Positions 13,366-16,788 of a stretch of 16,788 bases of DNA are shown here, one piece after another. Under the pieces are notes generated by a model. It had not been told where the DNA came from. It did no database searches and saw nothing but the letters and a program-made list of their open reading frames with translations. The position numbers and the translations under genes are program-made. Source of the stretch: Bacteroidota bacterium (GTDB lineage: Bacteria > Bacteroidota > Ignavibacteria > Palsa-1295); the NCBI GenBank assembly GCA_025363505.1, contig JANYDV010000195.1:1-16788 (forward strand), read 5' to 3'. Numbering within the stretch: position 1 is the stretch's first letter; every line of letters starts with the position of its first letter.

Positions 13366-13456
13366 ATTATAGTCAAGGTACAACCCAAGACGTATATTTG
13401 TGTTCTTAGGATTCAGAAGTTTATTGTAAATCACGTTTTTCAATTCATTAAGTAAG

Positions 13457-13462
13457 TATAAT
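13457..13462 (+). promoter_or_regulatory. Candidate -10 element of the exbB-exbD-exbD-tonB operon
   Basis: TATAAT lies with only 6 nt between it and the exbB ATG at 13469. With a usual 6-7 nt from -10 to the start of transcription, the message would begin at the A of ATG, so it would be leaderless. No convincing -35 is seen (GTTTTT-like sequence about 17 nt upstream). No Shine-Dalgarno is present. Confidence 0.35.
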
Positions 13463-13468
13463 TAGCGT

Positions 13469-14269
13469 ATGAAAAAGAACTCCACCTTTGTGGCAGTAGT
13501 GATATTTCTCTCGCTCATCTTAGGATGGGCAATTTGGAACTACTTTTTGGGAGCCCCATCAAATTTCGCTGATCCATTGATCAGAGAACATCCCCTCAAA
13601 GACAGCACTCTTGGCAAAATGTATAGTGGCGGATTTATCGTCGGTATATTGATAGGATTGTCAATTATGGCTTTCTCGTTTATTGTGGAGCGTTTTATCA
13701 GTCTTTCAAAAGCAAAAGGAAAAAAAGATCTTGATCAGTTCTTAAAAAATGCTGGTAAATATCTTGACGAAGGCAATCTTGATGCTGCTCTTGACCTCTG
13801 CAACCAACAAAAGGGAAGTGTTGCAAACATCCTTCGTGCAGGTATTTCTCGGTACAAGGCTATAAGCCATAATGATATGTTAACGACAGAGCAAAAAGTT
13901 GAAGAAGTGAAGAAGACTCTTGACGAAGTTGGAATGCTCGAAACTCCATTGATGGAGCAGAACCTGGTAATTCTTTCTACGCTTGCTTCTATCTCCACGA
14001 TGGTAGGTTTGCTTGGTACTGTTAAAGGTATGATTACCTCATTTGCTGCACTTGGCGATTCCGGTGGTGGTGCCGCTGCATCGCAGCTTTCTATCGGAAT
14101 TTCCGAGGCTTTGTATAATACCTTTTTGGGTATCTTTACTGCTATTATCGCAATTGTGTTTTATAACTTTTTCACTAACAAGGTTGACAAGTTTACCTAT
14201 GTTATTGATGAAGCTTCGTTGAACCTGTTAGAAACGATAAAAACTCGTTTCATTGCAAAAAAAGCATAA
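13469..14269 (+). CDS. exbB: MotA/TolQ/ExbB proton channel family protein
   Basis: ExbB forms the pentameric proton-channel scaffold that, with ExbD, energises TonB. The 266 residues show hydrophobic segments at about 7-27, 53-73, 163-185 and 212-234. The last two, with ILSTLASISTMVGLLGTVKG and QLSIGISEALYNTFLGIFTA, are the family core. A long cytoplasmic stretch (75-160) lies between. The first segment is extra compared with three-helix TolQ and many ExbBs, and could be a helix or an uncleaved signal anchor. exbD genes follow directly (20 nt), then tonB, so a TonB system is favoured over Tol-Pal or a motor. Family sure; exact subtype less so. Confidence 0.92.
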   Translation: MKKNSTFVAVVIFLSLILGWAIWNYFLGAPSNFADPLIREHPLKDSTLGKMYSGGFIVGILIGLSIMAFSFIVERFISLSKAKGKKDLDQFLKNAGKYLDEGNLDAALDLCNQQKGSVANILRAGISRYKAISHNDMLTTEQKVEEVKKTLDEVGMLETPLMEQNLVILSTLASISTMVGLLGTVKGMITSFAALGDSGGGAAASQLSIGISEALYNTFLGIFTAIIAIVFYNFFTNKVDKFTYVIDEASLNLLETIKTRFIAKKA

Positions 14270-14289
14270 GCTAATTCCATTACGATTGT

Positions 14290-14826
14290 ATGGCAAAAGC
14301 TAAACTAAAACGACACGGTTTTCGTCTTGATATGACGCCTATGGTGGACGTCGGTTTTTTGCTGTTGACATTTTTTATGCTCACTGCAAAATTCAAGACA
14401 GATAACCAGTCTATTTCAATTGTACTCCCGGTCGCTGAAGCTGATACAATGAAGCTTCCCGATCTTAATATCGCAGTAATTAGTATTGGACTATCGACAG
14501 TAAATGCCGGCGACACACCCGATACGCTAATCTACTATGGTATAGCTAATGAGAAAGATCGTGTACCGATCTATAGAAAACTTAATCGCGTTGACCCAAA
14601 ATCGGGGCAACCTCTTGACGAAGCTGCTTTATTAAAGACCGAAGAGATTTTGCTTAAAAAATCCGAAATGGAAGAAGCGATCAAAGCAACGCGTTTACAA
14701 AATCCTGCAATGAGGTACGCTATTAACGCTGACAAAGGACTCAGCTATGGGTACGTAGATGATATTATGCGCTCAATGCAAAAATATGGAGCTACGCGTT
14801 TTAACCTGGTTACAGAATCAAGGTAG
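14290..14826 (+). CDS. exbD: ExbD/TolR family protein, first copy (long form)
   Basis: ExbD supplies the transmembrane aspartate that carries protons through the ExbB pentamer. It has a short basic N-terminus (MAKAKLKRHGFRLD), one membrane helix with MTPMVDVGFLLLTFFML and the catalytic Asp20, then a periplasmic domain. At 178 residues it is longer than the usual 130-150. The extra length is a stretch between about residues 72 and 130 rich in charged residues, before a conserved-looking end with AINADKGLSYGYVDDIMRSM. It differs clearly from the second exbD. The start at 14290 has no Shine-Dalgarno; an 81-nt gap with a small hairpin follows. Confidence 0.93.
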   Translation: MAKAKLKRHGFRLDMTPMVDVGFLLLTFFMLTAKFKTDNQSISIVLPVAEADTMKLPDLNIAVISIGLSTVNAGDTPDTLIYYGIANEKDRVPIYRKLNRVDPKSGQPLDEAALLKTEEILLKKSEMEEAIKATRLQNPAMRYAINADKGLSYGYVDDIMRSMQKYGATRFNLVTESR

Positions 14827-14839
14827 TGTATAATGTGGA

Positions 14840-14863
14840 TGCATAATCCTATTGAATTATGCA
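14840..14863 (+). promoter_or_regulatory. Small hairpin between the two exbD genes
   Basis: TGCATAAT (14840-14847) and ATTATGCA (14856-14863) form an 8-bp perfect stem with an 8-nt loop. No T-run follows. A TATAAT precedes it at 14829-14834 and a TATAAA ends 5 nt before the second exbD ATG. It may set different mRNA levels of the two ExbD proteins. Confidence 0.4.
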
Positions 14864-14907
14864 AGGCATATTGAAATTTACAACAAGAACAATCTTTATA
14901 AAACGCT

Positions 14908-15408
14908 ATGGCTGAAGTAGTACAAGCCGGTGGGGGTGGTAAAAAAGGGAAAAAACACGCAAAACGTGTGGGCGTCCGTATGGATATGACACCTATGGTC
15001 GACGTGGCATTCCTTTTGCTTACATTCTTTATGTTGACAACAACATTCAACACACCACAGGTGATGGAAGTATCTCTTCCGCCTGATAGCAAGGTAAATG
15101 TCGAAGTTGCTCAGTCTAACCTACTCACATTTCGTGTCAGGAAAGATGATGCAGTATTCTGGAATATCGGTGATCAACCCCCTACTAAGATCACTACAAA
15201 AGAAGTTCAGCAGATATTAGAAAAGCAACTTCGCCAGAATCCTAAAACAGCAACGCTCATCAAAATTGATCGTGGAGCAAAATATCAAAAGCTCATCGAC
15301 ATTATTGACGACCTTAACCTTGTCCAAGCAAAGCTTGGTCAGACGGAAAAACGATTCTCGATAGTCACCATGGATGATAAGGATAATCAACTTATCGGTT
15401 CACTCTAA
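14908..15408 (+). CDS. exbD: ExbD/TolR family protein, second copy
   Basis: This is a second ExbD: a glycine/lysine-rich cytoplasmic N-terminus, then a membrane helix with MDMTPMVDVAFLLLTFFML carrying Asp32, then a periplasmic domain of about 115 residues. Near the C-terminus, KIDRGAKYQKLIDIIDDLNL corresponds to the family helix-strand region, followed by RFSIVTM. The 166 residues are near the normal range. Two consecutive, divergent exbD genes are common in Bacteroidota and may form mixed dimers inside the ExbB ring. tonB starts 21 nt downstream. Confidence 0.94.
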   Translation: MAEVVQAGGGGKKGKKHAKRVGVRMDMTPMVDVAFLLLTFFMLTTTFNTPQVMEVSLPPDSKVNVEVAQSNLLTFRVRKDDAVFWNIGDQPPTKITTKEVQQILEKQLRQNPKTATLIKIDRGAKYQKLIDIIDDLNLVQAKLGQTEKRFSIVTMDDKDNQLIGSL

Positions 15409-15415
15409 GCATAAT

Positions 15416-15420
15416 AGGAG
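15416..15420 (+). promoter_or_regulatory. Shine-Dalgarno that sets the tonB start
   Basis: AGGAG lies 9 nt before the ATG at 15430. It favours this start over downstream in-frame Mets at codons 11, 13 and 19, which would give a shorter cytoplasmic tail. Confidence 0.6.
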
Positions 15421-15429
15421 AAACAGTAT

Positions 15430-16200
15430 ATGGGACTTGGCGATCTGACGCTTGAAGGTATGGAGATGTATGGCGGCATCGAAATGAAAAAGAATGGGAA
15501 GAAAAGTACCCTTCGTGGTTTTAGCGTCTCTGTTGGAATACACTTATTAGTTATTCTTTTGTATTTTGTTTGGACTGCTATTGCCAAAGAAGACGACAAA
15601 AAAATACCGCATGTTCGTAAAATTTCGAGCCTTGCAGAGCTTGCCCCTCCTCCTTCTACTGAAGACAATAACATGGCAGCGCCTTTACCGACCGCTCCCT
15701 CGGTTGATATTGCAAAACCAACTTTCGGTATTCCTGTACCAGTGCCTGATATGCAAGCACCTAATCAGACAATGCCCGACCTCAATAATATCCCAGCACA
15801 GCAAGCCCCAGCAGGAGACGGTGGGAATGGTGCTGTCCAGGTAGGCAATGGCGGAGAGGTACATGTTGCTGTTCCGGAGACTGTTGAAGAGAGCACACCG
15901 GATAAGGATGCATTCATTGATCTTTCTGATGAACCTAAGCCAGTTCAAAACATTCAAAGCTTAGTTGTTTATCCGGAGGTTGCAAAACGTACCAATCTTG
16001 AAGGTAAAGTTACTTGCGACGTATTGATTGGCAAAGACGGCAAGGTACAGAAAGTTGATGTTGTAAAAACCGACAATGAGATCTTTAACTCAGCCGCAAA
16101 AGATGCCTTTTACAAAGCACGCTTTACTCCTGGACGGCAGAACGGAACACCTGTTACAGTTTGGCAAACTATCTCAATCGTATTTAAATTGAGCAAGTAG
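15430..16200 (+). CDS. tonB: TonB family energy transducer
   Basis: TonB spans the periplasm and transmits energy from ExbB-ExbD to outer-membrane TonB-dependent receptors. Layout of the 256 residues: a cytoplasmic tail of about 30 residues, one membrane helix at 31-51, a Pro/Ala/Asn-rich periplasmic linker at about 71-175 with IPVPVPDMQAPNQTMPDLN, and a C-terminal domain at about 180-255. The helix has Ser34-x3-His38 (SVGIH), the spacing of the essential Ser16/His20 pair in E. coli TonB. The C-terminal domain has YPEVAKRTNLEGKVTCDVLI and ending FTPGRQNGTPVTVWQTISIV, the TonB_C pattern. The cytoplasmic tail is longer than in E. coli. Confidence 0.94.
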   Translation: MGLGDLTLEGMEMYGGIEMKKNGKKSTLRGFSVSVGIHLLVILLYFVWTAIAKEDDKKIPHVRKISSLAELAPPPSTEDNNMAAPLPTAPSVDIAKPTFGIPVPVPDMQAPNQTMPDLNNIPAQQAPAGDGGNGAVQVGNGGEVHVAVPETVEESTPDKDAFIDLSDEPKPVQNIQSLVVYPEVAKRTNLEGKVTCDVLIGKDGKVQKVDVVKTDNEIFNSAAKDAFYKARFTPGRQNGTPVTVWQTISIVFKLSK

Positions 16201-16212
16201 AATAATCCTATT

Positions 16213-16248
16213 TATAGAAAATGCGCCGACTCAGGCGCATTTTCTATA
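16213..16248. terminator. Strong hairpin terminator after tonB
   Basis: TATAGAAAATGCGCC (16213-16227) and GGCGCATTTTCTATA (16234-16248) form a perfect 15-bp stem around a 6-nt loop. TTTG follows, and Ts inside the 3' arm add to the terminator shape. It ends the exbB-exbD-exbD-tonB operon 12 nt after the tonB stop. Confidence 0.8.
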
Positions 16249-16272
16249 TTTGTAGTCAATCATACGAAAGCT

Positions 16273-16476
16273 ATGAAAATATTTACATTGTTTTTTCTAT
16301 TGTTAGGAATTGTTGCATTTGGCATTGGAATGTATATGCTTCTTGATAGTTCAATCTTGAACAATCTGCCTTCCGCACCTCGCACAGTAATGGCAATCCT
16401 ACTAGCCCTTTATGGCATTTTCCGTATTTCAACCTCCATTGGGGCATTGAAAAAAAAACATGAAACGTCAAAATAA
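16273..16476 (+). CDS. Small two-helix membrane protein, function unknown
   Basis: I do not recognise a named family. The 67 residues start MKIFTLFFLLLGIVAFGIGM. There are two hydrophobic segments, about 3-24 and 38-57, split by a polar turn with SSILNNLPSAPRT. The C-terminus is basic (GALKKKHETSK). The protein is therefore predicted to be a helical hairpin in the inner membrane. The next gene begins 2 nt after its stop, so the two are translationally coupled or at least co-transcribed. Position between tonB and a PstS-like lipoprotein suggests a role linked to envelope transport, but this is inference. Its length, start and frame fit a real gene. Confidence 0.75.
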   Translation: MKIFTLFFLLLGIVAFGIGMYMLLDSSILNNLPSAPRTVMAILLALYGIFRISTSIGALKKKHETSK

Positions 16477-16478
16477 TC

Positions 16479-16788
16479 GTGATTCTAACCTCAAAGTATC
16501 GCTTGCTTTTCTTAATAAGTGCAATTTTTATTGGCTCATGTGGCAATGCTGACAGAAAAGTGGTAGTTTCTGACTCAGCTACTTCTGGCGCCTTTGAGCT
16601 AGTTGCAGATGAAAACCTCAAACCTGTTATTGATAGTCTAGTAAATGGGTTTAATAATCAAACTCCCAATGCAAAAGTTACAGTGCGTTACGCCTCATCG
16701 GTCGAAGCCCTTGACGCATTACTCTCAAGTAAAGCCAGATTAGTTATTATTGGGCGTCCTATGACTCTCAACGAGCGGAAAATATTGG
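16479..16788 (+). CDS. PstS-like substrate-binding lipoprotein, 5' part
   Basis: The frame is open from a GTG at 16479 to the window edge (103 codons). It starts MILTSKYRLLFLISAIFIGS and continues with Cys21. This is a lipoprotein signal: basic start, hydrophobic core, and lipobox IGSC with cleavage before Cys21. The mature part has TSGAFELVADENLKPVIDSL, then RYASSVEALDALLSSKARLV and IIGRPMTLNERKIL. This resembles the first lobe of PstS-type phosphate-binding proteins. In Bacteroidota, such PstS-like proteins often follow exbB-exbD-exbD-tonB. The ligand cannot be told from this part. An in-frame TGA at 16461-16463 limits the start; no ATG is available in frame, so GTG is the best choice. Confidence 0.82.
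   Translation, partial: MILTSKYRLLFLISAIFIGSCGNADRKVVVSDSATSGAFELVADENLKPVIDSLVNGFNNQTPNAKVTVRYASSVEALDALLSSKARLVIIGRPMTLNERKIL

Noticed and set aside
13306..13468. Possible small gene in the LysR-exbB gap
   Set aside because: The minus-strand frame here overlaps the LysR end and lacks any protein-like character. The gap looks like a control region with one inverted repeat.
16460..16478. ATG at 16460 as the start of the last gene
   Set aside because: It is in a different frame from the lipoprotein. The frame that encodes the signal peptide and lipobox has a stop at 16461-16463 and only a GTG at 16479.

Overview
The window is a bacterial chromosome segment of moderate, somewhat AT-rich base composition. 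It most resembles the Bacteroidota/Chlorobiota (FCB) group. The reasons are the gene order secY-map-infA-rpmJ-rpsM-rpsK-rpsD-rpoA-rplQ with no adk, an L17 with a long charged C-terminal tail, an exbB-exbD-exbD-tonB operon followed by a PstS-like lipoprotein, and many start codons with no Shine-Dalgarno sequence in front of them. This placement is inference from layout and protein character; no search was run.

Region 1 (1-10726, + strand) is the end of the S10 operon run into the spc and alpha operons: rplP (3' end only), rpmC, rpsQ, rplN, rplX, rplE, rpsN, rpsH, rplF, rplR, rpsE, rpmD, rplO, secY, map, infA, rpmJ, rpsM, rpsK, rpsD, rpoA, rplQ. It encodes ribosomal proteins, the Sec translocon pore, methionine aminopeptidase, initiation factor IF1 and the RNA polymerase alpha subunit. 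All genes look intact. rpmD (59 codons) and rpmJ (38 codons) are small but clear. Several intergenic gaps hold hairpins that may be regulatory; the most notable are between rplX and rplE, where E. coli has its S8 repressor site, and between rplO and secY, where a hairpin is followed by a T-run.

Region 2 (10727-13305) starts with a strong bidirectional terminator shared by the convergent rplQ and pdxT ends. The minus-strand operon pdxS-pdxT encodes the two-subunit pyridoxal 5'-phosphate (PLP) synthase. A LysR-type regulator is divergent from it, across a short AT-rich region with a perfect 7-bp inverted repeat.

Region 3 (13306-16788, + strand) is an energy-transduction operon: exbB/tolQ-like, two different exbD genes and tonB, closed by a perfect hairpin terminator. 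After it come a small two-helix membrane protein and the 5' part of a PstS-like lipoprotein that runs off the window. ExbB-ExbD-TonB couple the proton motive force to outer-membrane receptors, so the organism should be a diderm.

Most of the window is ordinary housekeeping DNA. I saw no mobile element, CRISPR array, tRNA or rRNA. No intergenic stretch exceeds 300 bases. The less ordinary points are the LysR-pdxST pairing, the candidate leader hairpins, the -10-like hexamers directly in front of some start codons, and the 8346-8470 gap before rpsD.
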